Source of the DNA: Blasia pusilla
Taxonomy: Eukaryota > Marchantiophyta > Marchantiopsida > Blasiales
Assembly (NCBI GenBank): GCA_050084515.1
Contig: CM114274.1
Coordinates: 558,001-622,000, forward strand
DNA length: 64,000 nt
Direction of reading: 5' to 3'
In this document: in pieces, positions 55,064 to 64,000 of the stretch
Layout of the letters: every line of letters begins with the position of its first letter
Position numbering within the stretch: the stretch's first letter is position 1
Notes under the pieces: generated by a model
The model's database searches: none
What the model saw: the letters and a program-made list of their open reading frames with translations, nothing else
Told to the model about the DNA's origin: nothing
Position numbers and translations under genes: made by a program

Positions 55064-55868
55064 GCCTCCAATGAGTTAGGCCGCTCCTCCGCAAACTTGG
55101 TCCACGCCATGAACCTGTGATTTCCATCCCGAGATGAAGAAATGCAGATTCCTCATCCGGCTGAATTCCGTGCCCTCAACTTGCCTTCAAGTCCTGGTCT
55201 CGCATCCTCCGAATGTGTCGAGCATTTCCAAGTCCTCCTTGGTAACGAGCTTGGGTTCCATGCTCGTCGTAAAGGCTGAACATAGAAGGGAGGAAAGCTG
55301 TCCCACGAGGATGTTGTCGCCGCCGATTGTTTTAGCTTTGCGATGTCCTCGGATCAGATTTCGTGGGCGTATTCCATTTTCCTTAATCGGCAGAGTGGAA
55401 TCCTCGGGCGTTGTGGCCCTCCATGAGTGCCATCCGCTTTACCTCTGTCGAACGGGACAAGAGGAATAAGCTACATTGAAATCCCAATGAATTGCAATTC
55501 ACATAATTAAAAACCCGAACCTCTCTTACCCGCTCAAAAATGGAGTCCGTTTCTTGACCGGCTAACTTGTTATGCGAGGCAGGTGGCAAATCGACCGGGA
55601 ACTCGTCGATCCGATAGAGGTCGATGTCCTCCGCCGGGCTTGGAGTCGAGAATGACCGCTCTTCGGCTTCTTCGGCCATGTCCACCATCTCCACGCTGGC
55701 GGTCCTCATGACCTCGTCGTCATCGATTTGAACTGGTGTTGTTTCCACTATGTTGATTGTGTCCCCAGACTTTGTGGGGGACATTTCCCGCATCTCAACA
55801 CTTGCGGTTGGACGGACTGGGCTATCGTCAATGGACTTGGGAGTGAAGCTCCCTGACTTGTTGGCTTA
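55064..55868 (-). pseudogene. Accessory gene exons 1 and 2: acidic region and ParB-like domain, M5
   Basis: Exon 1 (about 55868-55530) has lost the coiled coil: the start region is joined to DSPVRPTASVEMREMSPTKS. The acidic stretch and EDIDLYRIDEFPVDLP remain. Intron 1 has donor GTAAGAGAGG and acceptor TTCGACAG (about 55529-55444). Exon 2 is recognisable (MALMEGHNA, then GNHRFMAW in shifted frames down to about 54933) but broken by indels. Confidence 0.6.
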
Positions 55869-56145
55869 TGTTTTTGCCGGAAATGCCTCTACCTATGTCC
55901 ACGACAAATCCCTTGATCAGTCGCCTTGCTGATGTCGAGATGGGAGCTCGTCTCGCCTTGATGGTTAGCTTGAATCGTCCCGATATCGCTCGGTCGAACC
56001 GTCTCGCTCTCGTTCCCTCCTATCGACTCGCGATGTGTCGCCGCGTGAAATGCCCCTTCAGATATCGATCGGTGTTCTTGCGCGGGAGAGTGAGGAGTGA
56101 GGAATGAAGATCGCGAAATGAGAAACCGGAAATGAGCGATTTCTG

Positions 56146-56157
56146 CCCTATTTATAC
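56146..56157 (-). promoter_or_regulatory. TATA box of the accessory gene, M5
   Basis: GTATAAATAGGG on the minus strand, identical to M2 6839-6850. Confidence 0.75.
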
Positions 56158-56244
56158 TTTTCTAGCCGTTGGGCTGACCGTTGGGTCCCGTCGTCCTTTC
56201 GACGGCGACGTGCCGGATGTTACGGAAGTCCGGACGTGAAAAAT

Positions 56245-56860
56245 CGCAACCCGTCGGAGTCCAACAGGTTGCGCGGCTCCGCCATCCTGGGTACGTCGCC
56301 ATGTGCGCGAGCAACCCGTCGAAGACCGACGGGTTGAGCGCCTCCGTCGTCTTCGGAAAAGAATGCGAGGTACCCGCACAACCCGTCGGAGACCGACGGG
56401 TTGAGCGCCTCCGTCGTCTTCAGAAAACAACGCGAGGTACCCGCGCAACCCGTCGGAGACCGACATGTTGCGCGCCTCCGCCGTGTTGCGCGCCTCCGCC
56501 GTGTTTGGGACGGGAACGGGACGTATTTTGGGCAATCCGTCGGAGACTGTTGGGTTGCACGCTTCCCTCATCAAGGGTTAGGAACGATGGCTTCCCGTGC
56601 AAGTCGCCGAGTCTGGTGCTGGCACCACAAGCGAGGCCCTTGCGCAACCCGTTGGACGGTGACGGGTTGCACGCCTCGCCGTCTTTGGGCTAAAAGGCAA
56701 GGCACCCACGGAACTCGTCAGGAACAGACGGTTTGCACGCCTCCGGCATCTTTGAGCAAGAAGGAGCGGTATCCCAGCAACTTGTCGGAGAGCGATGGGT
56801 TGCTCGCCGACAATGTTTAGCGGCGTGCAACCCATCCGATGCCGACGGGTTGCGAGCTTC
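56245..56860. repeat. Phased palindrome array in the divergent promoter, M5
   Basis: About nine palindromes, among them 56309-56335, 56379-56405 and 56445-56471 (66 to 70 bp apart), 56535, 56644, 56780 and 56827. Spacers match those of M2. Confidence 0.85.
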
Positions 56861-57057
56861 GATTAAGTTCGGGTAATTTCGAGTTACCAGGACTCCGGCG
56901 GGTTCCAAGTGTGATCGCAACCCTCGCTTCCCAAATCCGGTAACATATTGCAATGAATTGAATGTGTTTGAAGGTGGATCCATTGTGTCGAACAATGTCA
57001 CCCACCGAATTCATCTTGTCAGTAAAAAAATCATCAGGAGTATCTGTTTCCTATTCA

Positions 57058-57069
57058 CTATAAATTAAA
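57058..57069 (+). promoter_or_regulatory. TATA box of the transposase gene, M5
   Basis: CTATAAATTAAA, 65 bp before ATG 57123, followed by a TCTCAT microsatellite. Confidence 0.75.
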
Positions 57070-57122
57070 TATTCTCATTCTCATTCTCATTCTCAGTCTC
57101 CTCCCGTAGGAATCTTCTTGGA

Positions 57123-60100
57123 ATGGATAATTATGTTAAGCTCACTTGTGGCAGTCATCTAGCGGCCCTTCCTCAATCAGAAATCATTCGACCCCAAGCT
57201 TGTGAGTCTTTCGTAGCAGTGGATGAAAAATTTCTGTCTGTTCGATTTCTTCTCCAAATTGGAACCATCTTTGTATCCAAAGATGTTAGGGTGGAAGGTA
57301 CGGAAGACATAATAGGTGAGACGGTCCAGCCAGTGACCTCAGACCGTAAAGTATGGAATCTCCTACCTGTAGCAAATGGTCAATACAAAGTTTACAACCT
57401 GCCCCTGAATTCGTCTGTTTCCCAAGTAGACGGTCTATAATTTCCTAGTGCTCCGAGCTCTACGTTTGCAACTCCAAGCTCTGCAGATCCGGCTTCGACT
57501 CCAACTTTACACACTCGTAACAATGTTGTTCTTCGTGAAGAGATTCCGGATGTTATCAACCTCAGTGGATTTGTCGGACACCAATCGGGCCCTGTGTCCG
57601 CCTACTCGTTCCTCTTGCGAGTATCAGGCAATAGTTTGCTTTCGTCTCTGCCCTTGAAAATGTTCAAGCACATTCTTGTCGACAAGCTGCCGCCCACTTA
57701 CGATGGTAATTGCATTTTTGAGTTGACTCCACTTGCTGCTCCTGCTCAAAAGAAGGATGGAGGACGCCTGAAGGGTATGGACAGAAAGTCTGATTGTCAT
57801 CGATGGTGCAGGCTTCAACGGACCAGTGCTTCCATCCCAGATGGTCCTTGGAATGTCTCCCGCCGCCAATGCGTTGGAGCCTTGGAGTGTAGAAGTCCAG
57901 CATGCCCGTATCTAGAGCGCAACGGGCGTCAGTCAATACGTCATAATTCCCCCAAGAATGCAGAAACTCCATACGAGGTGGGTGCCCTGTCTGACCGGGA
58001 GGCCATCGATGTCCTCATTGTCGGCATCGCCCTTTCGCGTTGGAGCGTGTCACGCATACATATTTTTCATTGTCCATGACTTGGGCTCCACGTCAGAGTA
58101 TACAAGGTTGGCAGTTCATGTTGGCTCCCACACTCATCCTATGACCGATGCAATTCAAAGACACATCAAGGAGGATGTGGCGAAGAAAGTAGCCAGTCTT
58201 GAAACTCTCCGGGTTCAAAGCCGGGGTGATCAAGCTCACAACGGCATCACAAATTTGTGAACAATTTCTTGGAATCCCTGGACAGGGCGAGATCACGGCG
58301 GTTGAGGAGAAACAACTCTGGGAAAATCTCGCATTTCTCGCTGATCTTGAATGCTTCCGGAATTTGCTGCGTCAGATACGAGTTCAGGATGGAAAGACGG
58401 CCGAAATGGATGCCATCGCCAGAATCAAGGCCAACTCCAGATTTCCATTCATTCAGAGATGGTAGTCCATGGGCCAAGGAGGCGAGGGATCCAGGGCCTA
58501 TGTCTTCAAAATATCAACCACAGGTCCCTCGAGTGGCCTCGATCTTATAGATCGAATGAGGGAAGGGGAAGATCTTTACGGGAGTGGGTCGGCTTTGATA
58601 TTTGCTCTGAGTCTTTGAACGGATGGTTGGCGATGGGTGCTCACGTTTATGACCATGTGGAGAAGGGACTCAAAACTATATTTGTGTGTGAAGTAAAGCG
58701 TAAGACGTTGGCGGTTTGAAGATGTCTTTGGTTACTCTTATTGGAGGTGGTGAAGGAAAACAAAAGGCCACCTCCGGAAATTTATGGGTTCATGGCGGAC
58801 AATGCACAACCTGGGTGGATTGCTATCCGGAAATGTTCGGGGTGGAGAGGTTCAACCGGAGAGGGAAAGGTCGGATGCTTTCCATTGGCTTGATGTGTGA
58901 CCCGGTACACCAAATCTTGCATCAAGGAGAATAAGAGGACAGAGCATGTCACTCTACTCCAACGCTGCAAGGACAAACAAAACCTTGAAGCAAAGCCATG
59001 GCCATGCCGGGGGAAGAACTTCATGGGTGGTGGAGGAAGCATGCGATTGAGGGGAAGTACAAAGAGTTGTGCTCTTGGTTGAGTTGGTGGATTGTTCGTA
59101 TGAGACAATGGGGAAACTTCATGCGGCAGGTGAGTTCACTATTTTGTCTTGTCAAGCTCACGCTGAGAATTGTTTGTAAAGTTGTAGCTTAGGGTGAGAA
59201 GCGTGGGAATTATATGGATTTCAAACCCAAGAAACCAAGCAAGCTGTCGGATGCGACGGCTTGCCCGAGTGTGCAACCAGACGGAAACCGACGGGTTGCC
59301 CAAGAGTGCAACCCGACGGAAATCGACGGGTTGCATCCAGATGTTTGGTGCAACCCGAGTGTGCAACCCGTCGGGACCCAACAGGTCACAGAGTCGTTCA
59401 TGGGATGCCTCGGCCTTGCAACCCGTCGGGTTCCGACGGGTTGCAGTAGGTGGGTTTAAGGTTACAACACGTCGGTTTTTGTCGGGTCGCAGAGTCGTTC
59501 ATGGGATGCCTCGGGCCTGCAACCCGTCTGGTTCCGACAGGTCGCTTATATCTTTGACTCATGGGTTATTTTCGTTCCCTTCTAACATTGCCGTCGTTGC
59601 AGGGATTGAACGTTCATGAAAATGCCCTCTGCCCCAACACAAGTGGAGCAGAAAGTGTTCATTCCTCTTGGAGGTCGTCACAAGCATGCCAACGAATTTC
59701 ACTTGTGGAGGCATGTCAACAAGACCAGGCAAGAGCAATGCTACAGTCTGTAGCATCCCATATCTTTCTCACAACAGGCATAACAAAAGGAAAAGGGCCG
59801 TCGATCTACGAGCTCTATGTCAGGGCGGCTGTGAGATCTGGTGATGAAAAATTGTATGTCGAAGCCTTCAACCGGTGCGTAGCTGGAACTCCACTCGAGC
59901 AAGATGTACACATTGGTGGGGATATTTGTGGGCGGGTTTCAAGACGTCCCATACAGATGGTGGTAGAGCAGTCCGAACGAGACTCGTGGAGACCATATAA
60001 GTATCTTGACTTCAGGCAGGTGAAGGAACGAATCCGGTGATTGATTTAGATGAGGAAATTACGCCGCCCAGGTATTCGGGGACCCCGGACCCGTCCCAAA

Positions 60101-61090
60101 TCCGTGATGGAGTTACTTCTCCAAAATCGGTGAATGTTTTATTTCAAAAGCCCTCCGTTGCTGGAAGTTCGCAACATCCTGTCATTGGGGTGGTTCAACA
60201 ATATGGGATTCCGGTAATGGAGGTGGATTGCAACCTAAAACGGTGGCATATATCTCGGAGCAACCGGGGCGTGGACCCCCCTGCAGGCAGGATCTGATGG
60301 CATTAGGAGAGCATGCGGCACTTTCCTAAATAAGAACTGTACAAGGACAGGACGACCTCTGCCTGGGTTTTGGGGACTCAAAACCTTTGATCGTTTCACG
60401 AGGACCAGAGATCAATTGAAGTACTTCTTCTGCCCAAATGAATCTTGCGCTTTCCGTAAGTCTTATCCCGCTGCCATTGGAGCTCGCGGGAATACCCCCA
60501 CGATTTGGCCCATCGCCGCAGGCACGAACTGCACTCAAGACGAAGTGGACAATCTTACAAGTGCCGGTTTCAGACTCGTAGACGGGGGAAGTTCGGAGCA
60601 TGTTCGCATTACAGAGACCTTCACATTTCGTATTCAACCCAAGATTGATGTCAACATGTACCCGGAGAAGGTGGATGATCTCAATCCATTATTTCTGTTT
60701 GAGTCTAGAAATGGGGTGAAGAGAAACAGAATGTGTAGGCCAACGGTGGAGAGAGCAAAACGAATCGCATCAGCTTGGGAGGCAAAAATGGAGATCATCG
60801 CCATGAAAGATGTCTTGAGTGGCAATGGAATAGGAAGGATGTATTGGGTCAGGAACAACATTGTAAATTCAAGTGTCACAGGGGTGTATGTGGTGCACAT
60901 CTGTTGCTTTCCCACATGTTCATGTGATGACTTTGTCCAAAGAGAGACAAGTGGCAAAAGGTATTTCCCTTGTAAGCACATGTACTATGTGTTGCTGGTA
61001 GTTTTAAGAGAGTCGGAGGTAGGAGTAGGAATCCACCAACCAATTTTGTCCCTCAAAGAAGTTCGAAGTATTTTAAACAAACCACTTTGA
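57123..61090 (+). pseudogene. MULE transposase, M5 copy (most complete; SWIM finger intact)
   Basis: Domains in order: N-terminal domain of unknown function (57123-57437, then TAA where other copies have GAA); a linker (57594-57780); a Cys/His cluster from RRQCVGALECRSPACPY (57860-57910) to VGSHTHPM (58118-58143), like the WRKY-GCM1 domain of MULE transposases; a helical region; DDE-type sequence with GFMADNAQP (58787-58811, likely second catalytic Asp), FHW near 58888 and RMRQWGNF near 59100; an intron 59130-59602 (CAG/GTGAGT to TTGCAG/GGATTG) with palindromes; the C-terminal region from GLNVHENALCPNTSG; then an intact 224-codon stretch (60416-61090) ending in a SWIM finger, CSC-x15-CKH (60915-60980). 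The first catalytic Asp (perhaps in GFDIC, about 58595) and the Glu are not certain. A 13-bp deletion near 60024 and other indels disable it. Confidence 0.8.
59130..59602 (+). other. Palindrome-bearing intron, M5 transposase
   Basis: Splice sites are good on both sides and the exon join is in frame (RQ/GLNVHENA). Palindromes near 59249, 59274, 59310, 59358, 59418, 59467 and 59518 mostly carry the GTCGGG/CCGACG core. Confidence 0.8.
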
Positions 61091-61286
61091 GGATGCAAAA
61101 TGAGGTTTTAGATTGTACTTTTATTTTTTCCTCAACCTTCACTGTGAGCTTGAACTCTATTCAGCCCGGGGAAAATGATAGATTTTTTCCAGACCTTGGA
61201 TGGAAAAAGTGATTGGTTCCACACTTATGATTCCACTGATTTTTCAGTTTTGTAAATTTTGTGCAATTTGCAACTCGTCGGACTCA
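61091..61286 (-). other. Left subterminal remnant, M5
   Basis: It parallels 43180-43356 in reverse and ends within a palindrome half (GCAACTCGTCGGACTC). About 170 bp present in M3 before the GA tract are missing, lost together with the insertion that follows. Confidence 0.65.
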
Positions 61287-62440
61287 CAGTCACTTTATAC
61301 TCTCTTTTCATCCAACAATGATCCTCTTGGGGATCGAACTCTACAATTGACTATAAATAAGAAACACTTAGACATTACATATAGTCGAAGACTTTTTGGC
61401 GCCGCTGCCGGGGATCTTACGCTTGGCTGGGAAGAGAGAAAGACTAATGGGAAATGAGGGAGTGGGGAAAGAAGCTCCGCCCCCTAGAAGACCCTATCAG
61501 TTAGTATTTACGAAAGACCATCTGCTATCTCTAGCCATCCCCCTCAGGCAATGGATGAAAGAAGATAACAACAGATTTGCTGCATTGGTGCTAGAAAAGA
61601 TAGACCAACTAATTAGTCTAGTCAATAAACCAGTCGCCGAACGATGCTCCACCCATGAACGACACTTGTACTTGGTGATGACCCGGTACTTGTGTTTATG
61701 GGAGGAAAACCTGGCATGAAGATTAGGAGCACCAAGCACACTCCTGTAGGTGTAGGAAGTAGAAATAGTTAATTTCCCTCTATGGACCCCTACCTTGTGG
61801 CGACTCTGGGTGTGAACGCAAGCTCCCGAACCCCACAAGAGACTCATGGAAGTCTCCCGGCCCTCTTGGAGAGATCAACGAGCTGATCGCGGCAATAAGC
61901 AACAAGAAGATCACCCGTCTTGGAGACCTCCTGGGCTGTATCCCGGTCTTCGTCCTCGCACAAAGCCCAAGAGCAAGAAGAGGGACAAGAATACGCTCCC
62001 CAGCACGTCTAGACCCTCAAGGTGTGAAGGAAATTATTCATGAAGCAGGGAAGACCTTCGAACAACAGATGAACGAAGGAATTGCCTATATCAACAAACA
62101 TGGGAAGCGCCAGTTCGATAATCAAACGAAGCCTCTTCCAGAAGTTACACCTACTCATACGGTTAATCTTAAAGAACTTCCTTCGTTTACACCCTCGGAT
62201 GTCTTGGTTGAGAACGAAGTGCTTGGAACTTTGATGGTAGTCATTAAGTGGCAAGAGAAAATGAAGAATCACACGCCGAATATAAAAAAAAAAATTAAAA
62301 AAAAAAAAAAAACCTTCAACGATTCATGGGCATTTTCCTCCTGCAACTCAGTTTCATACCTTAGAAGTCACTTTTATGGAGATAGGAGAGACATCATGAA
62401 GTGTTCGCCGGGCCGGCTCACATTTGAGGGAGGGGGTATG

Positions 62441-63840
62441 TGATACCCACAATTTTGTAATCTTGAAGAAATGTATATTTTTATTGAACAAAGACTCTTG
62501 TACATTATGATTTGGATTATTATATATTATTAGGGAGAAGAATGAGTAAGATTAAGTAAAGCACGAAGCTCCTAAGACAAGGCAGAGAGATGGAAGATCA
62601 AGGATTTGCCTTAGAGGAGAGGATGAAGTTTAACGAAGCTCAACGAAGCTTAACGAAGCTCAATGAAGATGTACGAAGCTCTGTCTATGAAGTACTTCGC
62701 TCTTATACAAAGCACGAAGCACCTGAAACAAGAACGAAGAATGAAGAGCTTCGTCCTCAACCCAAGAGGAAGAGCTTCGTCCTCAACCCAAGAGGAAGAG
62801 CTTCGTCCTCAAACCAAGAGGAAGAGCTTCGTCCTCAAACCAAGAGGAAGAGCTTCGTCCTCAAACGAAAAGGAAGAGCTTCGTCTTTAGACCAATAGGA
62901 AGAGCTTCGTCTTCAGACCAAGAAGAAAGAAGTACTTCGCTCTTAAACGAAGAGCGAAGCACGAAGACGAAGAAGAATGAAGAACTTCATCCTCCGGAAA
63001 TTTAGCGCAGCGAAGCTCAGCATGATTGTGATTCAAAACGACACATAGTTTAAACAATTAGACTCGGAAAGGGCGCGACCCTTTGTATCAAATTGGTAGT
63101 TAGAACAGTTTTGTACGGCGGATTCATAGGGATCGTAGGAAAAGCTAAGAGAACCATAGATCTAGGTAGTTACAGATATTGAAGAGACACCAACTTCATC
63201 AAGAACGCTTCGGATCATAGAAACGATCCTACTCTCGAGAATATTTAAGAAACAGGACAGAAGCTATTATCATCATTCGCTCATGAAGTCCTTATGTTGT
63301 AGGAATGGTCCGAGCAAGAGAGTTGTACCCTCTCGAGCTTGTAGATACTTTGAAGTCTTCCAATTCTTGATGGAGTAGTAAAGCATTCATTCATTCATTC
63401 TGATGTGCGATGCTTATGTCTGAATATTCTTTTTGGGTATGCCGAGTGAGGAGTGAATCAGGTGAACCTTTCTCATCAATGGAATAATCAATATAAAGTT
63501 GTATGAAATCTGTTTGACAGAGAGTAACCTACCCCGATGGATTGAGTTCCGAAAGTAGGAGAAGCCAGCTTTATTCTTGAGGTCTCTGTGAGGTTCGAAA
63601 TCTTTGAGAGAACAAATTGCTCGAAAGGCCCTTTAAACTCCACTTGAAAGAATTGAAGAAGAAAACATAGGTACTAAGAAGGATAGGAAGATGTTAATGG
63701 AATATTACATTTGAATTACATAATCAATTACACTTTTACAACATAATCATCACTTTATACTCTCTTTTCATCCAACAATGATCCTCTTGGGGATCGAACT
63801 TTACAATTGACTGTAAATAAGAAACACTTAGACATTACAA
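62441..63840 (+). repeat. 3' LTR of the family-D element
   Basis: 1,400 bp from TGTGATACCCACAATTTTG to CTTAGACATTACA. It is homologous to 31824-33035 but carries a 26-bp tandem array not seen there. Confidence 0.8.
62743..62924 (+). repeat. 26-bp tandem repeat, seven units
   Basis: Units start GAAGAGCTTCGTCCTCAA and repeat seven times with a few substitutions, inside the family-D LTR. Confidence 0.85.
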
Positions 63841-63895
63841 GTTTCCTCTCTCCTCTCTCCTCTCTTCCTCTCTTCCTCTCCTCTTACCGCACCTC
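63841..63895 (-). repeat. Left terminus of M5
   Basis: Read from the outside it starts GAGGTGCGGTAAGAGGAGAGG and continues in GA-rich repeats to GAGGAAAC, matching the ends at 2054 and 42945. The outer 11 bases (GAGGTGCGGTA) resemble the right terminus (GGGGGCTGGTA). Confidence 0.8.
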
Positions 63896-63904
63896 TTGGA
63901 TTGC
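63896..63904. repeat. Target-site duplication of M5, right copy
   Basis: TTGGATTGC, identical to 49707-49715. Confidence 0.9.
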
Positions 63905-64000
63905 CATCATGGTATTTCCAAGGACGGAGCACATATTGATATTGGATGGATGTCACATTGCAGAGAGTACAAGATATACTGCCGAGGAAGGCGGTGGGAC
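63905..64000 (+). mobile_element. M3 resumes: start of second terminal block
   Basis: CATCATGGTATTTCCAAGG continues the M3 sequence interrupted at 49706. It matches 11593-11700 and the reverse complement of 13970-14060, including the start of the second-block frame. The window ends inside it. Confidence 0.85.

Larger units (their letters stand above)
61287..63840 (+). mobile_element. Family-D LTR retrotransposon, non-autonomous, inserted in M5
   Basis: The first 90 bp or so (61289-61378) repeat the last 90 bp of the LTR at 62441-63840 (CACTTTATACTCTCTTTTC to GACATTACA), so the 5' LTR is cut to its end. A TTGGCGCCGCTGCCGGGGAT stretch at 61397-61416 fits a tRNA-Asp-type primer-binding site. 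The internal 1.06 kb has no gag, RT or integrase; frames at 61396-61719 and 62024-62443 are unrecognised. An A-rich run lies at 62285-62312. Confidence 0.75.
49716..63895 (-). mobile_element. ParB-MTase MULE copy M5, nested in M3
   Basis: M5 is complete from right terminus (49716, GGGGGCTGGTATTCTGG) to left terminus (63895; GAGGTGCGGTAAGAGG read inward), in reverse orientation, flanked by 9-bp duplications. It is the only copy that retains all parts of both genes, including motif IV and the SWIM finger, though with indels. A family-D LTR retrotransposon (61287-63840) interrupts the left end. Without it the element is about 11.6 kb. Confidence 0.9.

Noticed and set aside
60416-61090. KDZ/Zisupton-type transposase on account of the SWIM finger
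   Set aside because: The 9-bp duplication, the WRKY-GCM1-like cluster and the GFMADNAQ...FHW...RQWG order fit Mutator-like transposases better.
1-64000. tRNA or rRNA genes
   Set aside because: Only primer-binding sites complementary to tRNA ends were found; no cloverleaf or rRNA core sequence was noticed by eye. A tRNAscan run would settle it.

Overview
The window looks like repeat-rich nuclear DNA of a plant-lineage eukaryote, and I see no host gene in it. It has GT-AG introns, TATA boxes, AATAAA signals, Ty3/gypsy chromoviruses and LTR elements primed by initiator tRNA-Met. One gypsy element carries a DNMT3-like C5 cytosine methyltransferase. Retrotransposons of this kind are described from charophyte algae, so a charophyte such as Chara is my best guess (inference).

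Most of the window is copies of one large Mutator-like DNA transposon, here called the ParB-MTase MULE. Its layout is: GA-rich left terminus; transposase gene reading leftward (WRKY-GCM1-type zinc cluster, DDE-type region, SWIM finger); a divergent promoter with a TATA box on each side; an accessory gene reading rightward (coiled coil, ParB/sulfiredoxin-like domain, helical linker, basic linker, N4/N6 methyltransferase-like motif IV, then motif I); a duplicated 3' block; right terminus. Dozens of palindromes (half-site GCAACCCGTCGGA) fill the promoter, the introns and the terminal blocks, often about 65 bp apart. Five copies are visible: M1 (1-2053), M2 (2054-12528), composite M4 (12719-20835), M3 (42945-49706, resuming at 63905) and M5 (49716-63895). 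M5 lies inside M3 between 9-bp target-site duplications, TTGGATTGC. Every copy is damaged, but together they show the full gene order.

The region 20836-42944 is mainly nested LTR retrotransposons. Element B (gag, protease, C5 methyltransferase, RT; minus strand) is interrupted by chromovirus A (21459-25707, target-site duplication ACGGT). To the right lie LTRs of family D (31824-34130), element E (gag plus LTR, 34658-36686), an AT-rich and tandem-repeat stretch, and fragments of family A (38717-42944), the last cut by M3. A family-A solo LTR sits inside the M2 accessory gene (9076-10076), and a family-D element sits inside M5 (61287-63840).

The likely new system is the MULE accessory gene together with the phased palindromes. 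A plausible reading is that the ParB-like/methyltransferase-like protein binds the element's own palindromes to regulate, mark or protect the element, comparable in logic to the VANC proteins of plant VANDAL MULEs. Unrelated elements at this locus thus carry two different kinds of DNA-methyltransferase-derived domain.
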